Source of the DNA: a bacterium
GTDB lineage: Bacteria > Hinthialibacterota > Hinthialibacteria > H5-UNCL2
Length of the DNA: 64,000 nucleotides
NCBI GenBank assembly: GCA_015075175.1
Contig: JABTUV010000002.1
Span: forward strand, 273,581-337,580
Direction of reading: 5' to 3'
Each line of letters begins with the position of its first letter. Position 1 is the stretch's first letter. Below are positions 53,544 through 63,600 of this stretch, in pieces. The notes beneath the pieces are model-generated. The model made no database searches and had not been told where the DNA came from. It saw only the letters and a program-made list of their open reading frames with translations. The position numbers and the translations under genes were made by a program.

Positions 53544-56500
53544 CTAGTAAAGCCGCCATGACGCCACCTCCGAGTCGCCCGACTCGCGCGCCCCCAGGTC
53601 GATCTTGAGGCCGACCGGCGTGCCGCGGTCGCGGCAGCCGCTGGTGGGGGAGAGCAGGTAAAAGTTGGCGGACGCCGGATCGCGGGAGACAAAGTCCGGG
53701 TCGTACCAGATGTCCTTCGTGTAGTCGATGCCGATGCCGTCGAAATCGACGCCCAGGTTCTCGGCCGCGCAGTTCCAGCCGGCGACCAGGCCGGACAGGC
53801 CCGAGGGCCGGACTTTCAGGCCCGAGCCGACGTTGAAGGCGAAGATGTTGTTCTGGATGGTGTTGCCCGAGCCGAGGAAGTCGCTGCCCGCGGCCCAGTC
53901 GGTCACCGTGTTGTTCACGTAGGTGTTGCCGGAGGGGCCGGGATCGCCGAAGTAGGCGGGGGCGTCCTCGAAGATGCCGGTGGCGCTGCCGGGCAGGCCG
54001 CCGAAGAGGGCGTTGCGCGTGATCGTGTTGCCGGTGGTGTTGGAAATGCCACCCAGTGTGCCCGAGGCGCCGGAACGCACCAGGAGACCCGCGCCGTTGC
54101 GGTAGGTGGTGTTCCAACCCACGGTCGAGTTCTTGCCCTCCAGGATCAACGCCGCGCCCACGCAGTCAAAGACCGTGTTGGTGGTCACGGTGACGTTCTG
54201 ATTGGCGGGCAGGAGCAGATTGACCTCGCGCACGGAGATGCCGGCCCCGCCCGCGTTCTCGACCGTGCAACCGATGACGCGATGGTCGGAGCCCTCGACG
54301 CGGATGCCGGTTCCCGGCGCACCGGTCACGTGACAGTCCAAGACGTCGATGCCCTGAGCGGCGTCGGCGGGTCCGCCCGCGCCGGAATTGTCGATGTGGA
54401 TGCCGGCTCCCGTCACCGACAGGTTCTGCAGCACGCTGTTGCGCACCGGTCCGGTCACGACTACGCCGCCCGACAGGGCGCCGAAGCTGCCGTTGCGGAC
54501 CGCCCAGTTCTGCGCGGCGTCTCCGCCCTTGGTCTCCAAGACCATCGCTTGGGCGACCCCGCCGCCGGCGACGCCGATGTCCTCCAGCGTCACGTTGTCG
54601 CCGTAGAACTGCAGGTTGACGCCGACGCCGCCCACGTTGCTGACGGAGATGCGCCGGAAGGTCAGGTCGCCTCCGTCCGCGAAGGCCACGTTCAGCCCGC
54701 GCGTGAAGCTGTTGCTCATGGTGCAGTCCTGCACCAGGAGTCCGTTCACGATAGGCTCATCGCCCGGGCCGGCGGGGATGTTGTTGCGCGCGATGGAGAG
54801 GCCGTGATTGCCGCCGGTGAAGGTGCAGTTGGTGAGCGTGGCGTAGGTTACGCGCGAGTTGGCCGTCTCCACCAGAAAGGCCGCGGGCCGCAGCGTGGTC
54901 GTGTCGTCGATGGCGCTGGTGCAGGCGAACTGGCAGTCGGTGAAGGCCAGGTCGCGCAGGTTGCAGACGGCGGCCACCGCCGGATAGACCGCGAAGCCGC
55001 CCACCACGCCGCCGGTGAACGAGCAGTTGGTGAAGGAGACGTTGTTCAGGTTGTTGAGCGCGGCGATCGTGCTGCCCTGGCGCGTGCCGTTGAAGATGCA
55101 GTTGGCGAAGGAGACGTTCTCGATCACCATGGGGTTGGAGGAGTTGGCCATGCACAACGCGGAGACTCCGTTGATGACGGAATTGGTGACGGTGGCGTTG
55201 CGCAGGGTTGCGCCGGGCGCCGTGCCGTCCTCGCGCACCAGGAACCCGGCCATGAGATAGCTGGTCGAGGTGGGCGTTCCGCCGTAGAGAAAGCAGCCGT
55301 CGATGATGAGGCCGTCGATGCCGCCGCCCGCGCGCGAGACGTTGAAGGCCACGTTGGCGTCGATGCGGGTGTTATACACCCTCACGTTGGTGGAGATATC
55401 GTCCTTGAAGGCGATGCCCTCCGAGCCGGTGTCGGTCTGGCTGGTGGGGCGGCAGGTGAAGCTGCAGTCGCGGATTTCCACGTTGTGCCCCTGGGTGCGG
55501 GCCGCGCCGGAAAAGCGCGTGCCGAAAAACGAGACTGCGTCGTCGCCGCCACGGTTCTCCACCGACACCCGCTCCACCAGCATCCCCCGGATGATGCTGC
55601 CGTCCTGCGTGCGGATGGCGGTTGCGTTCTGACGGAGCTCATTGGTGAAGGTGCAGTCCCGGATGGTCACGTTGTGGCACTCGACGTACTCGAACTGGAC
55701 CGTGCACGCCGTGGTGGCAACGCAGTTCTGAATCGTCAGGTTCTGGATCAAGGGCCGTTGCGCCCCCGCCGTGGTGCTGCTGTTGCGCACCGCCACCATG
55801 TCCTGGAAGGCGTTGGTGCTGGTGGGGTCCTTCTGCATGTTGACCCCGTCGATCAGCACCGTGTCCACCACCGTGGGATTGGGATTGGCGCTGCTGTTGC
55901 TGTAAAGGGAGATGGCGTCGACGCCGCCGGTACCCAGGTTGGAGAAGGCGGTGCGGATGACGCGGAAATTGGACGCCTTGGAGTTGAAGATCCTGACCGC
56001 CCCCAGGTTGCTGTCGGTCGCAATGTAACCGCGCACGACGCAGTCCTGGATGAGGATGTTATCCGACGTGGTGTTGTCGATCGCGCTGGTGTTGGTCTGC
56101 AGCTCGAACGAATAGATGCGCATGTCCAGGAACTGGGTGTTAAGAATTTGGATGTTGTCCCAGGCGCGAAAGGCCTTGACCCCGCCGGCGAAGCCGTTGG
56201 AGTTGACCACGCAGTTGCTCATGGTGAAGTTGCTGCCCGGCCCCGCCGAGCTGGACAGGAGCACCACCAGGTCCAGGTTGGCGGTGGGATTGAAGCTGCA
56301 GCCGGTCACGGTGACATTGTCCGTCCCCAGCACCTGGATGGGAGCCGACAGATTCTCGGGCGCGTACTGCTCGACCGCGTTGGCGGCCACGCCCGTGAAC
56401 TGGCAATCCTGCACCGTGCAGTTGGAAGCGACGCCCTTGATGATGATGCTGCCTTCGCGTATTCCCTGACCGTCGAAGTTGAGGCTTTGGATGGTGACGT

Positions 56501-56840
56501 AGGTTCCCGTGACTTCCAGCACCACCCCGGTCAGGGTGAAGGGCGTGCCCACCGGGTCGCTGCGAAGGACGATGGGGTTGCCGGCCGCTCCGTTGGCCGT
56601 CACGCCGATGACGGCGTTTTCGGTCAGGTTGGATAGCACGTGCAAGGTTGAGCCGGCCGGCTGTCCATTCAGGACGCCGACCGCCGCCGCCAGCGTGGCC
56701 TTGGCCGTGCCCGCCGACAGGCCGTCGTTGCCGTCGTTGCCGCTGCTGCTGACGTACACGTCCGCAGCCTGCGCCGCAAGGAGGAGTCCCAGCGTGAGTA
56801 CTCCCAAGACGGCGCTTCGAACAAATGGTTTCCGCCGCAT
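53544..56840 (-). CDS. secreted parallel beta-helix protein B1
   Basis: I choose ATG 56840 (GGGAGG 11 bases upstream), giving 1,098 residues; ATG 56864 would add HREVLQ, whose DNA is also conserved in front of A1 as leader. The signal peptide ends LLLAAQAA|D. The mature part starts DVYVSSSGNDGNDGLSAGTAKATL and has more than 25 beta-helix coils. The C-terminal 150 residues are highly similar to A1 (WNCAAENLGVDFDG, YTKDIWYDPDFVSRDP), ending SWRLY. It is the first gene of the B operon. Confidence 0.88.
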   Translation of the reverse strand: MRRKPFVRSAVLGVLTLGLLLAAQAADVYVSSSGNDGNDGLSAGTAKATLAAAVGVLNGQPAGSTLHVLSNLTENAVIGVTANGAAGNPIVLRSDPVGTPFTLTGVVLEVTGTYVTIQSLNFDGQGIREGSIIIKGVASNCTVQDCQFTGVAANAVEQYAPENLSAPIQVLGTDNVTVTGCSFNPTANLDLVVLLSSSAGPGSNFTMSNCVVNSNGFAGGVKAFRAWDNIQILNTQFLDMRIYSFELQTNTSAIDNTTSDNILIQDCVVRGYIATDSNLGAVRIFNSKASNFRVIRTAFSNLGTGGVDAISLYSNSSANPNPTVVDTVLIDGVNMQKDPTSTNAFQDMVAVRNSSTTAGAQRPLIQNLTIQNCVATTACTVQFEYVECHNVTIRDCTFTNELRQNATAIRTQDGSIIRGMLVERVSVENRGGDDAVSFFGTRFSGAARTQGHNVEIRDCSFTCRPTSQTDTGSEGIAFKDDISTNVRVYNTRIDANVAFNVSRAGGGIDGLIIDGCFLYGGTPTSTSYLMAGFLVREDGTAPGATLRNATVTNSVINGVSALCMANSSNPMVIENVSFANCIFNGTRQGSTIAALNNLNNVSFTNCSFTGGVVGGFAVYPAVAAVCNLRDLAFTDCQFACTSAIDDTTTLRPAAFLVETANSRVTYATLTNCTFTGGNHGLSIARNNIPAGPGDEPIVNGLLVQDCTMSNSFTRGLNVAFADGGDLTFRRISVSNVGGVGVNLQFYGDNVTLEDIGVAGGGVAQAMVLETKGGDAAQNWAVRNGSFGALSGGVVVTGPVRNSVLQNLSVTGAGIHIDNSGAGGPADAAQGIDVLDCHVTGAPGTGIRVEGSDHRVIGCTVENAGGAGISVREVNLLLPANQNVTVTTNTVFDCVGAALILEGKNSTVGWNTTYRNGAGLLVRSGASGTLGGISNTTGNTITRNALFGGLPGSATGIFEDAPAYFGDPGPSGNTYVNNTVTDWAAGSDFLGSGNTIQNNIFAFNVGSGLKVRPSGLSGLVAGWNCAAENLGVDFDGIGIDYTKDIWYDPDFVSRDPASANFYLLSPTSGCRDRGTPVGLKIDLGARESGDSEVASWRLY

Positions 56841-56971
56841 TGCTTGTAGAACCTCCCGATGAATCATCCGGGTCGCCGCGCGACCCACCGGATGAGAGTG
56901 AGCGCGTCACGCCGAAAAGTGGGCGGCATAAAACGAGAGAGGACATACAGAAATCACGCAGAACAGGCCAC

Positions 56972-57020
56972 TGGTAGGACCATTGGATGTGGTATTACCA
57001 CTTGTGCGATCCCATGTCAA
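56972..57020 (-). promoter_or_regulatory. cassette B promoter with two operators
   Basis: On the minus strand, TTGACA (57015-57020) is 17 bp from TAATAC (56992-56997). The -10 is inside the palindrome GTGGTATTACCAC (56989-57001), and a second site TGGTAGGACCA lies at 56972-56982, 18 bp centre to centre. The layout copies that of cassette A. The iron-type binding-protein gene on the plus strand starts 126 bp to the right of this region. Confidence 0.82.
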
Positions 57021-57146
57021 GCATTTTCGGGTTTCCGTGCACGAGGCGCTCGTGGTAGAGTCTGCACCACAGGCTGGATGGGACCCTGCAAATGGCATGG
57101 CGACGGACGTCGGTGCGCCCCGGAGGCGGCGGAGGGGAGGTCGTAA

Positions 57147-58157
57147 GTGGTTACAAAAAAGAATGTTATGTTTGTCGCACTGGTGGGAATGGCGGCCCTT
57201 TCGGCACGTGCGGCGGAGCGGCAGGTCGTCGTCTATACGGCCTTGGACCGCATGTTCTCCGAGCCGATCCTGGCCGACTTCACGGCGCGTACGGGCATCG
57301 CGGTCAAGCCGGCTTACGATACGGAGGCGACCAAGACCGTCGGGCTTTACAACCGCCTTGTGGCGGAACGAAGCCGGCCGGTGTGCGACGTGTTCTGGAA
57401 CAACGAAATCGCGCGCACGCTGGCCCTGGATCGGGAGGGACTCCTGGCGCCTTATGACTCGCCCAGCGCCAGCGACATTCCCGCCGCCTTCCGTTCACCC
57501 GTACATACCTGGACGGGCTTCGCCGCCCGCGCCCGCGTCATCATCTACAACACCCAGCTGGTTAAAGACGAGGAGGCGCCGGACTCCGTTTTCGATCTGT
57601 TGGATCCTCGCTGGAAAGGCAAAGCGGCCATCGCGCTGCCCCTGTTCGGCTCGACCTCGACCCATGCGGCGGCGTTGTTCGCGTACTTGAAGCCCGAACC
57701 GGCCAAGGCATTCTTCTCTGGGCTGGTGGCCAACCAGGTGAAAGTCCTGGCAGGCAACGCCACCGTACGGGATGACGTGGCGGCGGGGATCGTACCCTGG
57801 GGCCTGACGGATACCGACGACGCCTACGGGGCCATCGTGGCCGGAAAGCCGGTAAAGATGGTTTATCCCGACCAGGAGGGTATCGGTACGCTGGTCTTCC
57901 CCAATACGGTCGCGCTGATCGCCGGAGCACCGCATCCTGACGAGGGACGGGCGTTGATCGACTATCTTCTTTCCCCCGAGGAGGAACGGCGATTGGCGGA
58001 GGGAGCGGGGGCGCAGATTCCCGTGCGCGCGACGGTTCCCGTGCCCGGCCACGTGCGGCGTGCCTCGGACCTGCGCTGCTTCACGCTGCCTTGGGAAGAG
58101 TTGCCGGCGGCGCTGGAGGTTTCCCAACCCTTCCTGCAATCGACTTTTATGCGATGA
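57147..58157 (+). CDS. iron(III)-type ABC transporter substrate-binding protein (FbpA/FutA family)
   Basis: The 336-residue protein starts at GTG 57147, six bases after GGAGG, with a signal peptide ending ALSARA|A. Family 1 solute-binding features include VVVYTALDRMFSEPILADFTARTGI, VFWNNEIARTLAL and GTLVFPNTVALIAGAPHPDEG. Related proteins bind ferric ion, but also other anions and small ligands. The permease gene overlaps its stop by four bases (ATGA). No ATPase gene follows. Confidence 0.88.
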   Translation: MVTKKNVMFVALVGMAALSARAAERQVVVYTALDRMFSEPILADFTARTGIAVKPAYDTEATKTVGLYNRLVAERSRPVCDVFWNNEIARTLALDREGLLAPYDSPSASDIPAAFRSPVHTWTGFAARARVIIYNTQLVKDEEAPDSVFDLLDPRWKGKAAIALPLFGSTSTHAAALFAYLKPEPAKAFFSGLVANQVKVLAGNATVRDDVAAGIVPWGLTDTDDAYGAIVAGKPVKMVYPDQEGIGTLVFPNTVALIAGAPHPDEGRALIDYLLSPEEERRLAEGAGAQIPVRATVPVPGHVRRASDLRCFTLPWEELPAALEVSQPFLQSTFMR

Positions 58158-59764
58158 GAACTCCTCTCGGAGTTCAGGCTTTAGCCTGTCCGCTGCGCCG
58201 GCTGGTCGCGCCGGCGTGCTGGGCGGCGTTCGCGCTCGTCTGCTACGGTCCGCTGGTGGGGTTTTTGGGCGAGTTGGGGCAGGAGACCGCCGGACCGTCC
58301 GGCGCCGATCTCTGGGCGCGGCGACTGGGGCTACTCTGGACCAGCTTTTACGTGGCGGGAGTGGCGACGCTGGCCGCGGTCATCCTGGGGGCGCCGGTAG
58401 GCGCGCTCCTGTCGCGGTTGCGCGTGCCCGGCCGGCGCGCGCTGCTGGCGCTCTGCGCCGCCGTGCTGGTCGTGCCGCCCTACGTCTTCGGCATCGCCTG
58501 GCTGGCGGCCTTCGGCGCGCGCGGCGCCTGGATCGCCGGCGCCGAGACCGCTCTCCAGCCCGCCTGGGACCCCTATCAGGCCTGGACTGCCGCCCTGGTG
58601 CTGGCCTGGGCGTACTTCCCGCTGGTGGTCTTGTGCACTTGGGCGAGCCTGCGCGCCATCCCCCCCGAGCGCGAGGCGGAAGCCCTGCTTCATACCGGAC
58701 CGATCCGCACCCTGTGGTTCGTAAGTCTGCGCGAGGCCCGCGACGGCGTCCTCTTGGGCGCGGGGCTGGTGTTTCTGCTGGCTTGGACCGACTTCACCGT
58801 ACCCGATCTGTTTCGCACGCGTGTTTATGCGGCGGAAGTGTTCACCGAGTTCAGCGCCTTCTATGGCCTGGGACCGGCCAGCCGCAGCCTGGCGCCGCTG
58901 GTGCTGGGGGCGGCGCTGGTTCTATGCGCGTTCGTGGTAAGGGAAGATCGGGCGGCGTTCCGGCAAGCGGGCGGGCGGGCCTCGGCGCCGCCGTTGCCCC
59001 TGTGGGGCGCGGCGCGCTGGTTGGCCGCCGGGGCCTGGCTGGTCGTACTGGGTCTGCTTCTTCTGCCCGTGGTCATCCTTTTCCAGCGGGCGCTTCCCCT
59101 GGAGGACTTCGGGCTGGCCTGGAAGGCGGCGGGACCCGAACTGCGCCAGACTCTCACGACCTCGTTCTATGCCGCGGCGCTGGCGGGATTGCTGGGATAC
59201 GGTTGCGCCGTCCTGATCGTCCCCCATCCTTGGCGGCGCCGGCGCTGGCTGGAGGGACTGACCCTCCTGCCTCTGTTCGTGCCCGCGCCCGCGGTCGGCA
59301 TCGGCCTCATCCGACTGTGGAACCGGCACGGCGGGATGGGCGAGGTCTACCAGAGCGAGGCCATCCTGGTACTGGCGGCGTGCGCGCGGTTTCTGCCTCT
59401 GGCAGTCCTGGCGTGGGCGCGGGGACTGGCGCGCGTGCCGCGGGCGCTGTATGATGCGGGACGGTTGGACGGGCTTTCGGGTTGGGCGTGGCAGCGCCAC
59501 GTGGCGCTGCCGGCGGCCTGGCGGCATGGCCTGGCGGGCATGGCGCTGGTCTTCGCCTGGAGCGTGGGTGAACTGGGCGCCAGCCTGCTGGTCGCGCCGC
59601 CCGGCGCCAGCACCTTGTCGATACGCATCTTCACCTTGCTCCATTACGGAGCGGATCGGATGGTAGCCGCCTTATGCGTACTGGTCGTCGCAAGCATCGC
59701 TTTACCCGGGTTTCTGGCCGCCTTGGCGTTGGTTGGGCGGCGGCGGTTCTCTCTCTCGCGCTGA
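58154..59764 (+). CDS. iron-type ABC transporter permease (double-domain, FbpB-like)
   Basis: The 536-residue protein from ATG 58154 has about 12 transmembrane helices in two BPD_transp_1 halves. Two EAA-type loops contact the ATPase: EREAEALLHTGPIRTLWFVSL and VPRALYDAGRLDGLSGW. It moves the ligand delivered by the preceding binding protein across the inner membrane. The ATPase that FbpABC systems need is not encoded next to it; the ChrB-domain gene overlaps its end by 91 bp instead. Confidence 0.9.
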   Translation: MRTPLGVQALACPLRRLVAPACWAAFALVCYGPLVGFLGELGQETAGPSGADLWARRLGLLWTSFYVAGVATLAAVILGAPVGALLSRLRVPGRRALLALCAAVLVVPPYVFGIAWLAAFGARGAWIAGAETALQPAWDPYQAWTAALVLAWAYFPLVVLCTWASLRAIPPEREAEALLHTGPIRTLWFVSLREARDGVLLGAGLVFLLAWTDFTVPDLFRTRVYAAEVFTEFSAFYGLGPASRSLAPLVLGAALVLCAFVVREDRAAFRQAGGRASAPPLPLWGAARWLAAGAWLVVLGLLLLPVVILFQRALPLEDFGLAWKAAGPELRQTLTTSFYAAALAGLLGYGCAVLIVPHPWRRRRWLEGLTLLPLFVPAPAVGIGLIRLWNRHGGMGEVYQSEAILVLAACARFLPLAVLAWARGLARVPRALYDAGRLDGLSGWAWQRHVALPAAWRHGLAGMALVFAWSVGELGASLLVAPPGASTLSIRIFTLLHYGADRMVAALCVLVVASIALPGFLAALALVGRRRFSLSR

Positions 59765-60243
59765 CGCCCGCGTGTTGGACCGCGACGGACGCTACGCCGG
59801 TCGCCCCCGTGTACTCGACCTGGGACCGGCCCATCGAAGTGGACACGGCGGCGACCGCATGGTTGATCCGGCGCTTCGTTTCGCCCGCGGCGGTATTCGT
59901 ATTCGAGCCGACGGGGACCCTGCGGATGCCCGGTACCGCCTTCGACACTCCCAGCGCCGAAGACAGTCGCCGCGGCAATCGCACCGTGGCCGAGTACTGG
60001 GCGCGCAAGCATAATCTGGAGGACCCGGCGCTGGAGCGCCTCTTGTCGGTCGTCCACGACATCGAGATCAACGTCTGGCAGCCCAAGGCGACGGCGGAGG
60101 CGCCGGGCCTGGCCGCCGTTTTCCGCGGTCTGTCCGAGATCGAGCCCCGCCGGCCCGAGTGTCTGATGCGGGGCATGGAAATCATTGACGCGCTCTATGC
60201 CGATTTTGCCCGCCAGTCGCGGACTGCTTCACCTGCGAAATAA
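59674..60243 (+). CDS. ChrB C-terminal-domain (chromate resistance) protein, probably exported
   Basis: The 189-residue protein from ATG 59674 has a hydrophobic leader (VGWAAAVLSLALTPACW). One domain (about 45-180) follows with WDRPIEVDTAATAWLIRRFVSP, AFDTPSAEDS, DPALERLLSVVHDIE and RGMEIIDALYADF. This matches the C-terminal domain of the chromate sensor ChrB and the Chrome_Resist family. The leader resembles a lipoprotein or secretion signal, unlike cytoplasmic ChrB. The start lies inside the permease gene, and an alternative start downstream is possible. Linkage to an iron-type transporter suggests oxyanion or metal handling. Confidence 0.75.
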   Translation: MRTGRRKHRFTRVSGRLGVGWAAAVLSLALTPACWTATDATPVAPVYSTWDRPIEVDTAATAWLIRRFVSPAAVFVFEPTGTLRMPGTAFDTPSAEDSRRGNRTVAEYWARKHNLEDPALERLLSVVHDIEINVWQPKATAEAPGLAAVFRGLSEIEPRRPECLMRGMEIIDALYADFARQSRTASPAK

Positions 60244-60301
60244 TCCACCTTTCCCGCTTTTAGACCCGACGTCAATTGCACGGTCTCATGCATGTCAAGG
60301 G

Positions 60302-60330
60302 TTGACAGGGCCTTGCACGAGTGAAAGAAT
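60302..60330 (+). promoter_or_regulatory. possible promoter before the PKD/dockerin gene
   Basis: TTGACA (60302-60307) is 17 bp from AAGAAT (60325-60330). The start codon of the next gene is 360 bp further on. The rest of 60244-60691 shows no gene and no regulon palindrome. Confidence 0.4.
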
Positions 60331-60691
60331 AGTCTCGCCGTCGAACGCCAACCTCGCCGGCGTGCGCCGTTCCCGCGACGAAGGCATGCCGCTCCGCGCG
60401 TTCGATGCGCTGTTCCCGTGCGGCAGGCAAAAGCCGAAAGTGACATTCTCATTCATCTCGGTTCGCAGGCGTGCTTGCGTCGGCGCGGCGGCTTGCGAGG
60501 ATTGTGATTCTTGACGTGACCTGACGATTCCACCGGGAGGAGATGCGCGGCGGCGACGCCGCGCGCCGTCAATCATGCGACGTGTCCGTGTCGGAATCCG
60601 AAGCGGTTTCCCCTTTCCATACGCACCCGTCTATTACCATGGACGACCGCCGCATCGGCGGCGGGGTCGTCCGGCATCGAGGATGGACATT

Positions 60692-63600
60692 ATGACGCGA
60701 CGACTCTTATTCATGCGTGCTGGAACGCTCGTGATCATGATCCTGGCGCTGGCAGTGTGGGCGCCGGGCGCGCCGGCCGCGCCCGGTGACATCAACCGCT
60801 CAGGGCGCGTGGACGGCGAGGACTTGGTCGAGCTGGCCCGTCGCATCGGCCAACCCACCGATCCCAACGACGCGCGCGACTTCGATCTGGACAAGAACGG
60901 GGTGGTCGAGGTCTCCGACCAGGGGCTGTTGCAGCGCAACTTCGGCCTGCGTGGGGTGGCCGCGGCGATGTGGGTTTCCGACACTTCGGGACACCGCGTC
61001 AGGAAACTCTCGCCCCTTTCCGGGCGGGTGCTGGCGGAAGTCTCCGGCTTCGCTGCCGTCTCGCGCCTCGTCGTGGGACCCAATAATGACGCCTACCTGG
61101 CGGATTCCGGCAGCATTTTCCGGCTCTCCGGCGAACTGTTGGGGGCGTACAGCATCAGCTCGGGGACCGGCTTTCACGGGCGCGTGGCGGGCTTTGGGAC
61201 CAACTTGTGGCACGACGTGAACGTCGCCGACGGGCGGCTGTGGGTGATCAACAAAACGATGGGGCGGCTCTATCGCATCGAACCCAGTGCGTTTTCCGTC
61301 GCCGGCTACAACGTGATCGCGGGGACCGGCCATCATTCCGTGTTCGTTGTGTCCGGGGGTGGGAACATCGCCGTGGACGGTCCGCGGGGCGTGATATGGA
61401 TGGCCTGGGGGACGCGCAGCGCGGTCCTGCGGATGCGCACCGACGCACCGGACGGTTACAATCCCGTCAACGACACCGGGTACCACACGATGCCGTCCGT
61501 GACCAGCCCCGGCCTGGTTTCGCTGGACCCGACCACCGGGCGACTCTGGGTCACGCGCGCCGGCAGCGAGATATCGCTCCTGTCCGCGGACGGCAATACG
61601 CTGACGGCGGGCCAGTCCGGCCTGTCGACCTTGAACGAGATCGCCGCCGACGCGAAAAACGGCGGCTGCTGGTTCGCGCGCAGCAACACCACGCTGGGCC
61701 TCGTGGATTCCGCCGCGGCCAACATCCTGCTCTCGACCACCACGTTTGCCAAGCCGCTGCAACTGGTTCCCATGCGGGATACGGGCTGGTTGTGGTTCGT
61801 TGAGAACGACCGCGATCCGGTGCTGGTGACGCAGCGGGGCGACGTGGTCCTCCGGCGCGCGGTGGACGGGCGTTTTGCCGGCGCGTCGGTCAACCCGCTG
61901 CCGCCGGACGCGCGCAGTCCGGTGGTGGACTTGCTCATCAGCAACGCCGAGCCTTCCGTGGGCGGGAACGTCAATTTCACAGCGTTTGTATTGGAGCAGC
62001 GCGAGCCGGTCGTCGCCTATCGCTGGGACTTCGACGGGGACGGCCGCTTCGACCGCACGACGTCAACCGCCTCGACCTCGTTCGCGTACAACCGGCAGAT
62101 GCTGGCCCTGCCCATGGTCGAGGCCATCGACGACCGCGGCTTTTCCGGCTTCTCCGGGCGAAGGACGGTCGTGCCCGGCTACCTGGCGGCGGTCGTGGAA
62201 GCGACGCCGACCGCCGGCGACCTGCCGCTGCTCGTGCAGTTCACGGGCAGCTACTTCGATCCGCTCGGCACTGCGACGGTCCTAAACTACCGCTATGACT
62301 TCGACGGCGACGGGGTGGACGACTACACGTCGCCGACCAATCCCAACGCCTCGTTCACGTATCAGGCGGCGGGCGAGTTCGACGCGACCTTCAAGATCAC
62401 GTTCGTGGGCGGGCGGGTTTCGACGGCGGTAGTGCGGATTTCCACCAATCGGGCCGGGCCGACGGCGGTAGCGGGCGTGGACAAGACGGGCGGCGTGCGG
62501 CCGCTCACGGTGACGTTTTACAGCGACCAGTCCAGCGACGCGGACGGCCAGATTCTCCTGTACGAGTGGGATTTCGACAACAACGGGACGTTTGATTACG
62601 CCGCAGTTACGTCACAGCCCGTTCCGTACACCTACGCCAACGAGGGCGACTACACGGCCACGCTGCGGGTGACGGACAACTCGGGGCTGACGGACACGGA
62701 CAGCGTGGCGGTGCGGGTGGGGCCGCCGACGCCCATCGCGGTCGCGTCCGCGGCGCCCACGCTGGGCCACGCGCCGCTGGACGTGCAGTTCACCGGCGAC
62801 CAGTCGCAGGGCGTGGGGGCCAGCCTGGTGCGCTATGAATGGCACTTCGGCGACGGCGACCTGACGTTGAACCCCGACGGTTTTCCCACGCGGCAGCTCT
62901 TCGTGGGGACTTACACCTCGACGGGAGCCGATGACATCACCAGCCTTCAAGCCGGCGTCTTGGACGCCTCGCCGTCCGCCGGTCAAACCCTGGGCAACCG
63001 CACCTGGACTTTGCGCAGCGACGACGACGGCGTGTTTTCATGGGCCAACATTTTTGGTGGATTCACGCGGGTGCACGGGTATTGCCACATCTATCTTTAC
63101 AGCCCGGCGGCGCAGACGCTGCGAATCCAGTATCGCTCGCGCACCGCCACGCGCTTCTGGGTGAACGGAGCGCTGATTCACGCGGCCACTTACGTGGGCG
63201 TGCTGCCCGGCACGGAGACGGTGGTTCCGTTGCAACTGGCGGCGGGCTGGAATCAGCTCTTGGTTTCCTGCGCGTCCAACGGCAGCGCCTGGGAGCTGGG
63301 TTATCGCATCACCGACGCCCTGGGGCGGGGGGTGGTGTTGCCGTATCGCGTGAATCTGCCCACCGCCGGCACGCCGGCGGGTTACTACGTTTCCAACAAC
63401 GTGCCCAACACCAACCACACTTATGCGCAGCCCGGGCTTTACTGGGCCCAGCTGATCGTGACCGACGCGCGGGGCTACAGCGACCGGGCCACGGCGGCGG
63501 TGACGGTGGTGCACGCCACGGCGCCCATCGCCTTTGCCCAGGCCACGCCCAACCAGGGCCCGGCGCCGCTCCTGGTGCAACTGACGGGAACCGGAACGAA

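Noticed and set aside
54282..56636. A 784-codon plus-strand frame antisense to beta-helix B1
   Set aside because: The V-D-A-G-H-R composition reflects the complement of Asn/Val-rich coils; there is no ribosome site and the B1 protein is clearly real. The same applies to 51556-53547, 11328-12863, 12882-13991 and 14327-15304.
60625..60645. TCTATTACCATGG as a further regulon operator
   Set aside because: Only the right half-site matches (ATTACCA); the left half lacks TGG, so it falls below the other sites.
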